A stretch of 64,000 nucleotides of DNA from Candidatus Kapaibacterium sp. (GCA_025455065.1 JALONG010000023.1:38203-102202); one strand, 5' to 3'; counted from the stretch's first letter, positions 54,583-62,700 are shown. The notes: generated by a model not told the origin, from the sequence alone. Program-made: numbers and translations.

Positions 54583-56700
54583 TTACACCAAAGTTATTCT
54601 TCCTGCTTCCAAGCGGTAAAGCCGATGGCAGTGTAAAAGCGGCTGTGAGCGGTGCGTTATCATCACAATTCCCATTTCCGTCGACAAGCGCGTCAAAAGT
54701 GAGAGTACATCTGCTTCGGTGGCTTTGTCCATAGCGGCAGTGGCTTCATCCAACAGCAACAGCGACGGCTTGCGGTAAAGCGCCCTCGCAAGTCCGATGA
54801 TTTGGCGCTGCCCACCCGACAAATTCACGCCTTCCTCGCCGACAAGCGTTGCGTAGCCTTGCGGTAATTGGGCGATGTATTTCTCCAAATCATGCTCATG
54901 GCAAAAGGCTGTAACCCGCTCTATTTCTTGCTCGGTGATGTCCGAAAGGCAAATATTTTCCAGCACCGTCGCATTAAAAATTTTCACGTGCTGCGGCATA
55001 ACGCCGATAGCGCCGCGCCACACATCCACAGGCACGGAAGCAAGTGGTAATGCACCATGCAGAGTGTTTTTATTGACGATAATTTCCCCGCGCTCCGGTG
55101 CGTAAAAACGCTGAAGCATCTGCAAAATCGTCGTTTTTCCCGAACCGTTTTCGCCCGTGATACCGATAATTTCGCCTTTGCGGACTTCCAGCGTTGCATC
55201 GGAAATGAGTTCCGGTCGTCCGGCAAAGCGAAAACTCACACTCCGCATGGAGACTGATTCTACGGTGAAGTTTTGTAAGGAATCGTTGCTTGTTTCGGCA
55301 AATTCCGGCTCAACCGCCGCAAAAGCGTACATCCGCTCAAAAGCGATGCGGGCTTCTTGCAACCGAATGTTGGTGAGTGCCAAACGCAGAGAGGATGCGC
55401 TCAGTTGGCTTGCCATCTGTACGATTGCCACCAGCGCTCCAACGAGCAATTCTCCCCGCAAGACCAGCACTGAAGCCCACGCCAGTACCACAAGCAAAAT
55501 CGCCGCGCCGACAAGTTCTGCCGACAAATTAAACCGCACACCAACGGAACCCAGCGAAAAGGCGGCATCTTGGAATCGCCCGTAAATGGTGCGGGTTTTT
55601 GCGGCAAAGACCGATTCGCGCCCAGCAGCCTTGATTGCGCTTACGCCCTGAATCGTGTCCACGTAGTTGCTTTCGTTCAGTCCGTACATTGCCATTACGG
55701 ATTGCTGCCCTTGCACAATCGGCGTGTGAAAGCGCCACGCAAGCAGGAAATACGCCACAATGCTGCACAACAAAAACACACCAATCGGCACGGAATAGAG
55801 AAAAATCATCACCGCCGCCATAACAAACATCAGTGCATCAATCATCACTTCGCCCACAAGGTAGGTCAGTGCTTGTTGCAAGCGCTGTGCGTCGTTCATT
55901 CGGGCAATGAGGTCGCCTGTTTTCCTTCGGTCGAAAAAGGACTGCGGCAAATGCAGCAAAACACCAAAAAACCGCCCCACTATGCGGTTATTGAAGCCTC
56001 GCGTTTGCCCAAGCACAAAGCGCCCTCTGAGAAAATTAAGTCCGCTCCGCGCTGCAAGCAAGACCGTGAGCATCGCCAAACCAACGCCAAGACGCATGGT
56101 GTCTCGCTGCGGCAAAATGGTATCTACAAGTTTTTGCGAAAAGATTGCCGTCGAAAGGCTCAAAACGGCAATCACCACGCCAAGCGCAAACGCCACAAAC
56201 AAGACCGTTACGTCATCTTCAATCAGCATCCGAACCCAATGGCGCTTTTCTGCGGTTTGCGAGGCTTTTTGCCTAAAATGCGCGTTTGGTGTGAGCGTGA
56301 GGAGTGTTTTGGATTGCCACAGCGTTGCTAAATCATCCTCTGTGATAGTCGTAATGCCGCTTGCAGGGTCGCCAATCGTAAACAAACCATCAGCAAAACT
56401 ATAACACACCACGTAATGCAAAAGAACATTGTCTTTGACGATATGCAGAATGCAGGGAAAAGGCGCTGTTTTGAGGTTTTCGGTGCTGTCCGCTTGCATC
56501 GCTTTTGCCTCCAAGCCAAGTTGCTGTGCGGCTTGGAAGAGTCCCAAGAGCGTTGTGCCTTGTTTGGTGGTGCCGGAAAGTTCGCGTATGCGCTCAAGCG
56601 ATTCGTCGCCGCCAAAAAAGCGCATAACAGAAAGTAGTGCCGCCACGCCGCAGTCCGACTGGTCTTGCTGGCGTGTGAAGGTTTTGTGGAGGTTCTTCAC
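54583..56700 (-). CDS. C39 peptidase-containing ABC exporter for double-glycine peptides
   Basis: 705 residues. Residues 1-130 are a C39 bacteriocin-processing peptidase with catalytic Cys17 (QSDCGVAAL), His95 (LLHYVVCY) and Asp111 (GDPASG). Six membrane helices (150-430) follow, then the nucleotide-binding domain with GENGSGKTT, LSGGQRQ and LLLDEATAAMD. Such proteins cut precursors after a GG leader and export the mature peptide. It lies 5 kb from the two GG-leader peptides on the same strand, with the redox and immunity-like genes between. No HlyD-type adaptor is adjacent, unlike many Gram-negative systems; the adaptor and an outer-membrane channel would have to come from elsewhere. Confidence 0.93.
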   Translation of the reverse strand: MKNLHKTFTRQQDQSDCGVAALLSVMRFFGGDESLERIRELSGTTKQGTTLLGLFQAAQQLGLEAKAMQADSTENLKTAPFPCILHIVKDNVLLHYVVCYSFADGLFTIGDPASGITTITEDDLATLWQSKTLLTLTPNAHFRQKASQTAEKRHWVRMLIEDDVTVLFVAFALGVVIAVLSLSTAIFSQKLVDTILPQRDTMRLGVGLAMLTVLLAARSGLNFLRGRFVLGQTRGFNNRIVGRFFGVLLHLPQSFFDRRKTGDLIARMNDAQRLQQALTYLVGEVMIDALMFVMAAVMIFLYSVPIGVFLLCSIVAYFLLAWRFHTPIVQGQQSVMAMYGLNESNYVDTIQGVSAIKAAGRESVFAAKTRTIYGRFQDAAFSLGSVGVRFNLSAELVGAAILLVVLAWASVLVLRGELLVGALVAIVQMASQLSASSLRLALTNIRLQEARIAFERMYAFAAVEPEFAETSNDSLQNFTVESVSMRSVSFRFAGRPELISDATLEVRKGEIIGITGENGSGKTTILQMLQRFYAPERGEIIVNKNTLHGALPLASVPVDVWRGAIGVMPQHVKIFNATVLENICLSDITEQEIERVTAFCHEHDLEKYIAQLPQGYATLVGEEGVNLSGGQRQIIGLARALYRKPSLLLLDEATAAMDKATEADVLSLLTRLSTEMGIVMITHRSQPLLHCHRLYRLEAGRITLV

Positions 56701-56791
56701 GGGGGAAATGAGGAAGTAAAGGTGAAAAGGTGAGGTTTGGAAAATATCAGGAAAAGCGCTAAGTTTCTGTGGTATTTTTAGTTAAACGTAG

Positions 56792-56925
56792 CTGGTCGGG
56801 TATTCCCCGTAGTACGGCTGAGGAGTGCAAGTACGCTGCCATGCTACGGATTGTCGCGTCGGGCGTTCATTCGAGGTAATCCGTACTACGCCGAAGAAGG
56901 CGTAGCACGGGAAGACTTGACCATT
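56792..56925. repeat. Intergenic imperfect inverted repeat
   Basis: In the 242-bp gap before 56943, TGGTC...CCGTAGTACGG on the left is repeated in reverse on the right (CCGTACTACG...GACTTGACC), with CGTAGTACGG/CCGTACTACG as the clearest part. This looks like a mobile or REP-like palindrome. No gene is present. Confidence 0.4.
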
Positions 56926-56942
56926 CACCATTAAACAACACT

Positions 56943-57215
56943 ATGAACGGCATCTATCACATCCGCCCCGCAATTACGCATATTGACACACAACACCCCG
57001 AAACACTAAGCTTTATGCTGGCTGACGGGCGCAATATTCGTGTGCCTGTTCGATACTTCCCGTCAATTCAGGCTTTAACAGCGGAGGAGCGCACGCATTG
57101 GACAGTCATGGACGATGAACTTTTTACCTTTGCTGCTTGCGATGATATTTTTCATATTGAACAAGTTTTGGGTAAAGAGGCAGAATACGCTTATCGGTTT
57201 GCCGAAGAAGGTTGA
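56943..57215 (+). CDS. DUF2442 family protein
   Basis: 90 residues matching the DUF2442 pattern: FMLADGRNIRVPVRYFPSIQAL with a W-containing turn (HWTVMDDEL) and a C-terminal CDDIFHIEQVLG. These small proteins often sit beside toxin-antitoxin genes (with DUF4160). No DUF4160 partner is adjacent here. Function unknown. Confidence 0.75.
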   Translation: MNGIYHIRPAITHIDTQHPETLSFMLADGRNIRVPVRYFPSIQALTAEERTHWTVMDDELFTFAACDDIFHIEQVLGKEAEYAYRFAEEG

Positions 57216-57229
57216 AACAACTCTGCCTA

Positions 57230-57781
57230 TCACTTCTTTCCGACGGATGCTTCTTGTGCCAATACCTTCCGCAGCGCTTCCGCGCTTGTTTCACCGGTAA
57301 ATTGCTTCAGAAGTTTTCTTTTGCCGCCTACTTCCGCGCTATACACAAAGGTTGTGGGAACGCTTGCCGTGCCGAAGGTTTGAGCAAAGGAGCGCTCTGC
57401 ATCGCGGGTGAGTGTAAGCGAAGGCAGAGCGGGTAGTCCGTAGTACGCACCAAAATCCTGTATTTGTTTCATTTCCGCCGCAGAAACCAAGAGAATATGC
57501 GCCTTTTGGAAGAACTCCGCGTGTGCGGCAATTTCCTTTGCTTCACCTTGGCAAAAATGACATTCGGGCAGAACGTGCATGATAACAAGTGGTTTTTCTG
57601 GGGGTACGTCCGAAGGCGTGAAACCATTGCCATTACTTGTTTGGAAGCGGAAATCGGGCAGTGTTTGGATACGCTGTTGTGCGGCTTCTTTCTCGGCATT
57701 GCCACGCACGATTTTGTAGCCCAGAGCAGCGATAGAAGCGATGACCATACCGACCAACGCAAGGAAAATGAGGCGTTTCAT
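57230..57781 (-). CDS. Membrane-anchored thioredoxin-like protein (TlpA/redoxin type)
   Basis: 183 residues from ATG 57781; the earlier start is TTG. An N-terminal membrane anchor (LIFLALVGMVIASIAALGYKIV) leads to a thioredoxin fold facing the periplasm: PDFRFQTSNGNGF, VIMHVLPECHFCQGEAK with the CHFC active site, and the cis-Pro loop SVPTTFVYSAEV. CHFC is like some disulfide-forming or isomerising proteins. In the locus it could oxidise or reshuffle the four-Cys peptides, working with the MauE/DoxX protein at 62186; this is inference. It lies between the YoeB-type module and the C39 exporter. Confidence 0.75.
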   Translation of the reverse strand: MKRLIFLALVGMVIASIAALGYKIVRGNAEKEAAQQRIQTLPDFRFQTSNGNGFTPSDVPPEKPLVIMHVLPECHFCQGEAKEIAAHAEFFQKAHILLVSAAEMKQIQDFGAYYGLPALPSLTLTRDAERSFAQTFGTASVPTTFVYSAEVGGKRKLLKQFTGETSAEALRKVLAQEASVGKK

Positions 57782-57828
57782 GGTGTACAAATTTTGTGGA
57801 AAATCCTGAGAAAAAAATGGTATGTTAG

Positions 57829-57942
57829 TACATTGTTCTTAAAATAAGCCGTTATTAAAAAGCAAGTATTTAAGCCACTTTAGTTTTACTATACCGCATA
57901 AATACTTGATTAAAAATAACTACTTAAATCAAGAATGATGTA
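57829..57942. repeat. Palindromic MITE-like repeat, copy 2
   Basis: A 114-bp near copy of the element at 4290-4405. Terminal inverted repeats TACATTGTTCTT and AAGAATGATGTA match at 10 of 12 positions, and the inner arms pair (CAAGTATTTA with TAAATACTTG). Flanked by TTAG at 57825-57828 and 57944-57947. It sits between the redoxin gene and the YoeB-type module, covering the region where the module promoter is expected. Confidence 0.75.
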
Positions 57943-57987
57943 GTTAGTGTTCAACAAACAAGAGGTTGTATGTTTTTGAGAAATACC

Positions 57988-58236
57988 ATGCAGACAAGCT
58001 ATCGCTTAAACGCCAACGAACTTACGCCGGATTTTGTCCGTAGTATCCAAACACTCTTTGGAATGAAGCCGATTGAGATTATCGTCATGGATGCACCGAC
58101 TGAAAATAACGAATCTACAGAATACCTTTTTGGGAATGAAGTGAACCGCGAGCATTTGCTCCAACTGATGGACGAGGTCGAACGCGGAGAAAACCTTATC
58201 CAAATACCGCTTGATACATTGGAGAAAATGTTGTGA
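57988..58236 (+). CDS. Antitoxin of the YoeB-type module
   Basis: 82 residues from ATG 57988 (MQTSYRLNANELTPDF); a start at 57970 is possible since AGAGG precedes it by 6 bp. The sequence MKPIEIIVMDAPTENNE then EHLLQLMDEVERGENLIQ resembles small antitoxins that pair with Txe/YoeB or RelE toxins. Its stop overlaps the GTG start of the toxin gene (GTGA), so the two are coupled. Not a standard YefM by sequence. Confidence 0.6.
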   Translation: MQTSYRLNANELTPDFVRSIQTLFGMKPIEIIVMDAPTENNESTEYLFGNEVNREHLLQLMDEVERGENLIQIPLDTLEKML

Positions 58237-58742
58237 GAGCGCTAACCTTCACAACAAAGGCATTTGAGCAGATTATGGACTGGGGTAGAGAAGACATCAA
58301 AATTCAGCAGAAAATTGCTTCGCTAATTTTTGACATTCTCCGCAATCCTTTTGTCGGTTTAGGCAAGCCTGAACCGCTCAAATACGGAGAGTACAAAGGT
58401 TATTGGTCGCGTCGAATAACCGATGAACATCGCCTAATTTACAAAGTAACTCAAGACGCAATTATCATTGTTTCATGCCGATTCCACTATCCCTGGTTCT
58501 CTATGCTCCCAGACCCAATCACCGAAGAACTGCACCATATTCGTCAAGAATATGCAGCACAATTCGATTTTGATATGGATGCCATTGTTCGGCATATGCA
58601 GCAAGAGCAGTCAAATGGCGGGCGTGAGGTTACCTCTCTGGCAAAAATAGATCTGCGCCAAGCATTTGCCGAAGTAGAAGCGCACAAGCAAGGGAAAATC
58701 GTACTTCCGATGCTTTCCGAATTTTTAGATTCCCTCGAATAG
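58233..58742 (+). CDS. YoeB-type toxin fused to an extra C-terminal domain
   Basis: 169 residues from GTG 58233. Residues 1-86 are a complete YoeB/Txe fold with the RNase residues Glu47, Arg67 (DEHRLIYK) and the C-terminal CRFHY (His85, Tyr86). YoeB normally ends here. Instead the frame runs on, PWFSM then LPDPITEELHHIRQEYAAQF, giving about 78 more residues that resemble a separate family of small helical proteins often found beside PIN or other toxin genes. Met91 would be a plausible ancestral start. I infer loss of the YoeB stop codon and fusion to the neighbouring gene. Confidence 0.7.
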   Translation: MRALTFTTKAFEQIMDWGREDIKIQQKIASLIFDILRNPFVGLGKPEPLKYGEYKGYWSRRITDEHRLIYKVTQDAIIIVSCRFHYPWFSMLPDPITEELHHIRQEYAAQFDFDMDAIVRHMQQEQSNGGREVTSLAKIDLRQAFAEVEAHKQGKIVLPMLSEFLDSLE

Positions 58743-58769
58743 CCCTCCGCCCTCATCCTTTTACCCTCA

Positions 58770-59477
58770 CTACGAAACCTGCAAGAGCAGAAACGCCAGT
58801 GCTACCACCCACAAGAGCAAACCCAAACCGTAGGACGATACCACTAAACCCAAGGTCTGAAGATACGTCCGCTTTTTGAGTAGCGGCGTGAGGAAATATG
58901 CCAGAACAAGCATATACGCTACCTCGAAGAGGTTCAGGGTGCGAAGTGGGTGCTTCATCCAAAGTTTCAGCGAGGAAACATCGAAGAATTGCAAGGCGGA
59001 AAGCGGGGCGAAGTTGGCGTAGTCGTCGGGGATGCGGACTTCGATGAGGAAGATGCCGCAGAAGACTTGAATGATTAAATCTGCTATAAAGACGATCTCT
59101 GATAATAAAGCTAGACGAAAAACTTCTCTCACGCTAATATCTGAGCCAATAATAATTAAGCCAACAGATAGACAGGTCGCAACGTACAATACTTTGAGAG
59201 GAACAATAAAGAAAGGTAAAACAGCCCCAATCCACCAATACTCGCTGCGCATTTCAATAAATGCCTCAACTTGTGTAGCTGTTATTTGCTGAGAAAATCC
59301 CTGATAATACACTTCATACGTCAAAATGAATTGATTAACCAAAAAACTTAATATCCCATAAATAATGCAGAAAATAACATATACTAGCCAAGACTTAATA
59401 CCAGTCACAACAGAAAAATATTTAGATTCTGGGGAAGTGCAGTTTGAGTAGTGCGAATATTTAGCTGTGAATTGCAT
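58770..59477 (-). CDS. Multi-pass membrane protein (Yip1-like) in the peptide locus
   Basis: 235 residues with about five to six membrane helices (WLVYVIFCIIYGILSFLV; WWIGAVLPFFIVPLKVLYV; YMLVLAYFLTPLL; LGLLLWVVALAFLLL). The arrangement recalls YIP1-family membrane proteins. It starts 17 bp inside the permease gene, so it is translated with the ABC permease and ATPase. Position in the operon suggests a role in immunity or as an accessory part of that ABC transporter; no catalytic motif is present. Confidence 0.6.
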   Translation of the reverse strand: MQFTAKYSHYSNCTSPESKYFSVVTGIKSWLVYVIFCIIYGILSFLVNQFILTYEVYYQGFSQQITATQVEAFIEMRSEYWWIGAVLPFFIVPLKVLYVATCLSVGLIIIGSDISVREVFRLALLSEIVFIADLIIQVFCGIFLIEVRIPDDYANFAPLSALQFFDVSSLKLWMKHPLRTLNLFEVAYMLVLAYFLTPLLKKRTYLQTLGLVVSSYGLGLLLWVVALAFLLLQVS

Positions 59478-60831
59478 GGTATATTTTGTGTTTTAGAGTT
59501 TTGTCTGAAAATGAAATAAATAAAGCAGCAACGGCACCAATGATAGCAATACCTATGCTAAGAGCATAGTAAAAAGAGTATGAGAAAATTAAGATAGAAA
59601 CAATTACAAGTGTAATAATACTACTTATCGGCGAGCTAAAACTTCGGATACTCGTCATCATATTCATAGAGATTTTTTCAATTTTCATTGCTTGCGTCGT
59701 TGCTAAAACAAAACCAATAAAGATCATTGTTACAGCGCTCAAAAACCAAAAGCCAAGATTTTCTATTGTTAAAATCTGTCGATACCATAAGGCAGGAAGA
59801 AGCATTATCAAATCAATGGTAAGTATAGTCAGTGCAAGCCTGAGATATAGGAAAGCTGTAGATATTCTTGTTCCATTATGTAAGTGAACTGTCTGCCATA
59901 AATACCAATTCAACCCGAAAGCATTGTTGAGAATATACGTAAAACAGGCAATCGGCGCGACAAAACCTAATACTATATTGAAATGAAAATCACTAATCAT
60001 TCGCCGTAATTGCTCGGGATTCCGTGTCGCGACGAATGTTAGGGGCAAAATTTGTACCAGCAAGCCCAATGCCAGAACAATCAGAACACTCCTTGTCCTA
60101 AGAAAAGTCTTGACTATGTAAGTTGTTTTAGTTCTACTATCATTAGTTGCAAGGTGCTTTAGTGGGGCATTTCTAATTATTCCAGTTTGGGGCAGTATGA
60201 CAAAAAAAGCCAGCAAACACTGTTGCCCAAGTGACGCAAGGCAAACTCCAGTAACAAATAAATGGTGGTTTGCGAATAAGTTAGGCTTCAGAAAAAAGCC
60301 GATAATGTTAAGAGTAACAATTGCTAAATGTAACCAACGGAATGGCACATTATACTCAAAAAGGCACTTAAGTGAGCGGTCTGCAAGACTAATTGAGAAA
60401 AAAATGATAACAGTGATGAGCATCTGTGTCATAGCGATATACTCAAAACCAATACTAAATACAATGCCATAAAACACAGCGATGGCGATAGAATAGGGAG
60501 AAATGATATCAAGAATAACACTAACAAAAGCCCGTTCTATACGGCTAACAGGAAAAAATGATGGGAGTGGATTGGCAAGGGGCTTGTATGAAGGAAAATA
60601 ACTTTTTATCAAAGTCATTCCCAGAATAGCAGTGTTAATGAAAAACAGTAATTCGCTTGGCGCAAAGTGAAATCTCTCGCTGTATTGAAACATCATGCCA
60701 ACTCCTACACCATAGAGTGCCATTATGGCTAAAAAAAGAAGACTACCAATAATTGACACTATGCTTTTCCCTTTGACAATTTGTTTGCTCTGAATTTGCC
60801 ACACATAAGAAAGAATTTTGACTACCTTCAT
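59461..60831 (-). CDS. ABC-2-like transporter permease in the peptide locus
   Basis: 456 residues from ATG 60831, overlapping the ATPase stop by ATGA; an earlier start at 60843 is less likely. Around ten to twelve hydrophobic segments without soluble domains. Low similarity to named families is expected for such permeases; the partner ATPase defines it. The A/T-rich base composition differs from the surrounding chromosome. By position it is a candidate self-protection or second export system for the four-Cys peptides. Confidence 0.65.
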   Translation of the reverse strand: MKVVKILSYVWQIQSKQIVKGKSIVSIIGSLLFLAIMALYGVGVGMMFQYSERFHFAPSELLFFINTAILGMTLIKSYFPSYKPLANPLPSFFPVSRIERAFVSVILDIISPYSIAIAVFYGIVFSIGFEYIAMTQMLITVIIFFSISLADRSLKCLFEYNVPFRWLHLAIVTLNIIGFFLKPNLFANHHLFVTGVCLASLGQQCLLAFFVILPQTGIIRNAPLKHLATNDSRTKTTYIVKTFLRTRSVLIVLALGLLVQILPLTFVATRNPEQLRRMISDFHFNIVLGFVAPIACFTYILNNAFGLNWYLWQTVHLHNGTRISTAFLYLRLALTILTIDLIMLLPALWYRQILTIENLGFWFLSAVTMIFIGFVLATTQAMKIEKISMNMMTSIRSFSSPISSIITLVIVSILIFSYSFYYALSIGIAIIGAVAALFISFSDKTLKHKIYHAIHS

Positions 60832-61583
60832 GAGACTAGCCACTCCAATCCTGTCAATGTTGCTTCTTTCGGCTGCAATACACGCAAAATGGATTCTTCG
60901 ATGCTATCTTTTGATGCCGCAAATTCTTCTACTGAACCGACAAATTGTAATGCACCACCTTCTAAAATACCCAAATGTGTAATGACCTTTTGTGAATAGC
61001 TGAGGTCGTGAGAGGAGAGAAAAATAATCCGCTCTTCATTAAGATACGATTGCAAAAATCGCACAAGTTTTGCACTTGAAACCGGGTCTAGTCCCGCAAA
61101 TGGCTCATCTAAAATTAGATACCGCGGACGGTGCAACAAAGCCGCACACAGTCCGATTTTCTTTGTCATTCCGTGTGAGTACGTCCCGATGCGCTTGTGT
61201 GCATCTTCGGTTTCGTCGAAAAAATACTCTAAGAGGCTTTGGGCGCGTCGTGAACACTCGTCTGACGGCAATTCGTGGAGAAGTCCTACAAACCGCAAGT
61301 ACTCCCAGCCTGTAAGTTGGGGAATAGCAGGGTTTTTGTCAGGAAGAACGCCTAAATTGCGCTTGATAACAAGTTCTTCTTTTTCGTATGTCCAGTCTCC
61401 AAAACTGACCGAGCCACAATCAGCTTCTACCAAGTCTGCGAGGATATTGATAAGAGTTGTCTTGCCTGCACCGTTTCTACCGACCAACCAGAAGCATTGA
61501 GAATTATGAATTTCAAAGCCAACACCTGATAATATTTGTCTGCCATTAAAGTTTTTTGCTATTTTATTGACGCTTAAGGGCAT
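60828..61583 (-). CDS. ABC transporter ATPase in the peptide locus
   Basis: 251 residues with Walker A GRNGAGKTT, signature-like YSHGMTKKIGLCAALL, Walker B YLILDEPFAGLD and switch His in SSHDLS. The SHGMTKK signature in place of LSGGQ is common in bacteriocin-immunity and Na/antibiotic ABC-2 ATPases. Drives the permease encoded next. It lies 88 bp downstream of the second peptide gene, with a strong hairpin in between. Confidence 0.85.
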   Translation of the reverse strand: MPLSVNKIAKNFNGRQILSGVGFEIHNSQCFWLVGRNGAGKTTLINILADLVEADCGSVSFGDWTYEKEELVIKRNLGVLPDKNPAIPQLTGWEYLRFVGLLHELPSDECSRRAQSLLEYFFDETEDAHKRIGTYSHGMTKKIGLCAALLHRPRYLILDEPFAGLDPVSSAKLVRFLQSYLNEERIIFLSSHDLSYSQKVITHLGILEGGALQFVGSVEEFAASKDSIEESILRVLQPKEATLTGLEWLVS

Positions 61584-61620
61584 ACAGAATCCTACAATAA
61601 TTTATTTTGGATTTGAATTC

Positions 61621-61657
61621 ATAGGAAGGAGAGAGGAATTTCCTCTCTCCTTCCTAT
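61621..61657. terminator. Strong hairpin between peptide genes and ABC genes
   Basis: An 18-bp perfect inverted repeat (ATAGGAAGGAGAGAGGAA and its complement) with almost no loop, lying 14 bp after the second peptide stop. It has no long T tract on the minus strand, so it is more likely a partial terminator or mRNA-stabilising structure, keeping peptide transcripts above those of the transporter. Confidence 0.6.
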
Positions 61658-61670
61658 GATAAAATTTATT

Positions 61671-61835
61671 TTAATGACACGCTACCCACCATACAGTAGC
61701 ACCACCAGCACAAGCAGCAGCTCCATATATATTCCAGGTTACAAACATACAAACGGTTGAGAGTCCATCCCAATACTTTGAACACCTGTCGCCGCCACTA
61801 ATTTGTGCCATTTCTTCTTGATTAATTGTTTTCAT
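61671..61835 (-). CDS. Double-glycine leader peptide B (four-Cys bacteriocin-like precursor)
   Basis: 54 residues read by hand on the minus strand: leader MKTINQEEMAQISGG, then a 39-residue product beginning DRCSKYWDG and ending WWVACH. Cys residues are at 3, 14, 27 and 38 of the product, identical to peptide A. The leader has the GG site and the hydrophobic/acidic pattern (Ile, Glu, Met, Ile) recognised by C39 peptidases. The core is Trp/Ala/Gly-rich, suited to membrane action. Sequence identity to A is low outside the Cys frame, CMF and leader. Two paired 39-mers suggest a two-peptide agent; signal or cell-cell communication is possible. Confidence 0.85.
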   Translation of the reverse strand: MKTINQEEMAQISGGDRCSKYWDGLSTVCMFVTWNIYGAAACAGGATVWWVACH

Positions 61836-61878
61836 ATCTATAATCATCAAAAGGTTTAAAAAATGTGACTAAAATTTT

Positions 61879-62043
61879 TTATCCGCATAGATACATATAT
61901 CCTCCAAAAGCTGCACCGCAAGTAAGCAAACCAATAACCATAGCTGCATTAAACATACAAATTGTAATAGTAGCGTAAGCCGCTTTCTCGCAATTTACCC
62001 CACCTTGCATTAGAGCCATTTGCTCAAAATTCAACTCTTTCAT
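61879..62043 (-). CDS. Double-glycine leader peptide A (four-Cys bacteriocin-like precursor)
   Basis: 54 residues from ATG 62043, preceded by TAGGAG. Leader MKELNFEQMALMQGG, product of 39 residues beginning VNCEKAAYA and ending YMYLCG, hydrophobic with Gly and Ala, Cys at 3, 14, 27 and 38. Upstream frame extension to 62121 is excluded by the ribosome-binding site. Gene B follows after 43 bp, so both are on one mRNA. The Cys frame C-x10-C-x12-C-x10-C would allow 3-38 and 14-27 disulfides (inference). Confidence 0.87.
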   Translation of the reverse strand: MKELNFEQMALMQGGVNCEKAAYATITICMFNAAMVIGLLTCGAAFGGYMYLCG

Positions 62044-62057
62044 GGAAATACTCCTAG

Positions 62058-62087
62058 AAAAAAAATAAATTCTGCTCGTAGAATTTA
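62058..62087 (-). terminator. Terminator/attenuator directly before peptide A
   Basis: On the minus strand TAAATTCT (62087-62080) pairs with AGAATTTA (62073-62066) around the loop ACGAGC, followed by eight T (62065-62058) and then the peptide ribosome-binding site. It is a textbook intrinsic terminator placed between the MauE gene and the peptides, so peptide expression may depend on readthrough or on a separate promoter. Confidence 0.7.
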
Positions 62088-62185
62088 GTATTTTGCCTCC
62101 CAGATTCATGGTTCCACCCATGTTGAATCTGGCAGGAAGATGGTTTGCTGACGAGCAGATTGCAGCAAACTGTCTTTTTGCTTTT

Positions 62186-62662
62186 TTAGGGGTGCTGCGC
62201 CGTATTGATGGCTTTTTCTTTTTCCAAAAGCCGCAGCAGCACTATCACCAAGACCATCAGAACGATATTCCGCGCCAGCGCCATTTCAAGCGGCATTCCA
62301 AAGTCGAACACGCCCGAACAGCCGCATGACGGCACAGTACTTTCACCAACCGAGCCTGCCAAAATAACCGTAAAGCCGCCCAGCATCAGATTCAGAACCA
62401 GTAGTGCGGGCTTCAGCAAGCGCCCTGTGAGTATCAGCAATGCCAGCACGATTTCCGTAACCGACAGCACCACCATAAGCGTTTCCGGTGCAATCGGTGG
62501 AGGCTTATTCATGGAGGCAAACAGGTACGTCAGGAAGTTCACCGCCGCCGAAGCATCTATCAACTTTCCCACACCCGAAACCAATAATACCGAACCCAGA
62601 AGAATACGAATCGGCAAAAGTGGGCTTTGAAAGCCCTGCGATATAGTTTGTGCGAAATTCAT
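62186..62662 (-). CDS. MauE/DoxX-family membrane redox protein
   Basis: 158 residues with four membrane helices (IRILLGSVLLVSGVGKL; TLMVVLSVTEIVLALLIL; LLVLNLMLGGFTVILAG; NIVLMVLVIVLLRLL) and a Cys pair in SCGCSG between helices, as in MauE-like proteins of DoxX superfamily that pass electrons to or from periplasmic thioredoxins. It begins the peptide operon just after the LytTR-type repeats. Together with the CHFC protein at 57230 it makes a disulfide-forming or reducing relay, which fits the four-Cys peptides (inference). Confidence 0.8.
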   Translation of the reverse strand: MNFAQTISQGFQSPLLPIRILLGSVLLVSGVGKLIDASAAVNFLTYLFASMNKPPPIAPETLMVVLSVTEIVLALLILTGRLLKPALLVLNLMLGGFTVILAGSVGESTVPSCGCSGVFDFGMPLEMALARNIVLMVLVIVLLRLLEKEKAINTAQHP

Positions 62663-62666
62663 GCAA

Positions 62667-62698
62667 CAAAACTACGGCTTCAGTCAAGACTTTTCAAA
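62667..62698 (-). promoter_or_regulatory. Bacteroidota-type promoter candidate before the MauE gene
   Basis: On the minus strand TTTG (62698-62695), 20 bases, TAGTTTTG (62674-62667) matches the -33 TTTG and -7 TAnnTTTG pattern of Bacteroidota. It would place the transcript start at or next to the ATG, giving a leaderless message. Weak evidence; short motifs occur by chance. Confidence 0.3.
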
Positions 62699-62700
62699 TG

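Noticed and set aside
55570..56331. 253-codon open frame antisense to the C39 exporter
   Set aside because: Basic, low-complexity translation with no fold signals; shadow of the transporter gene.
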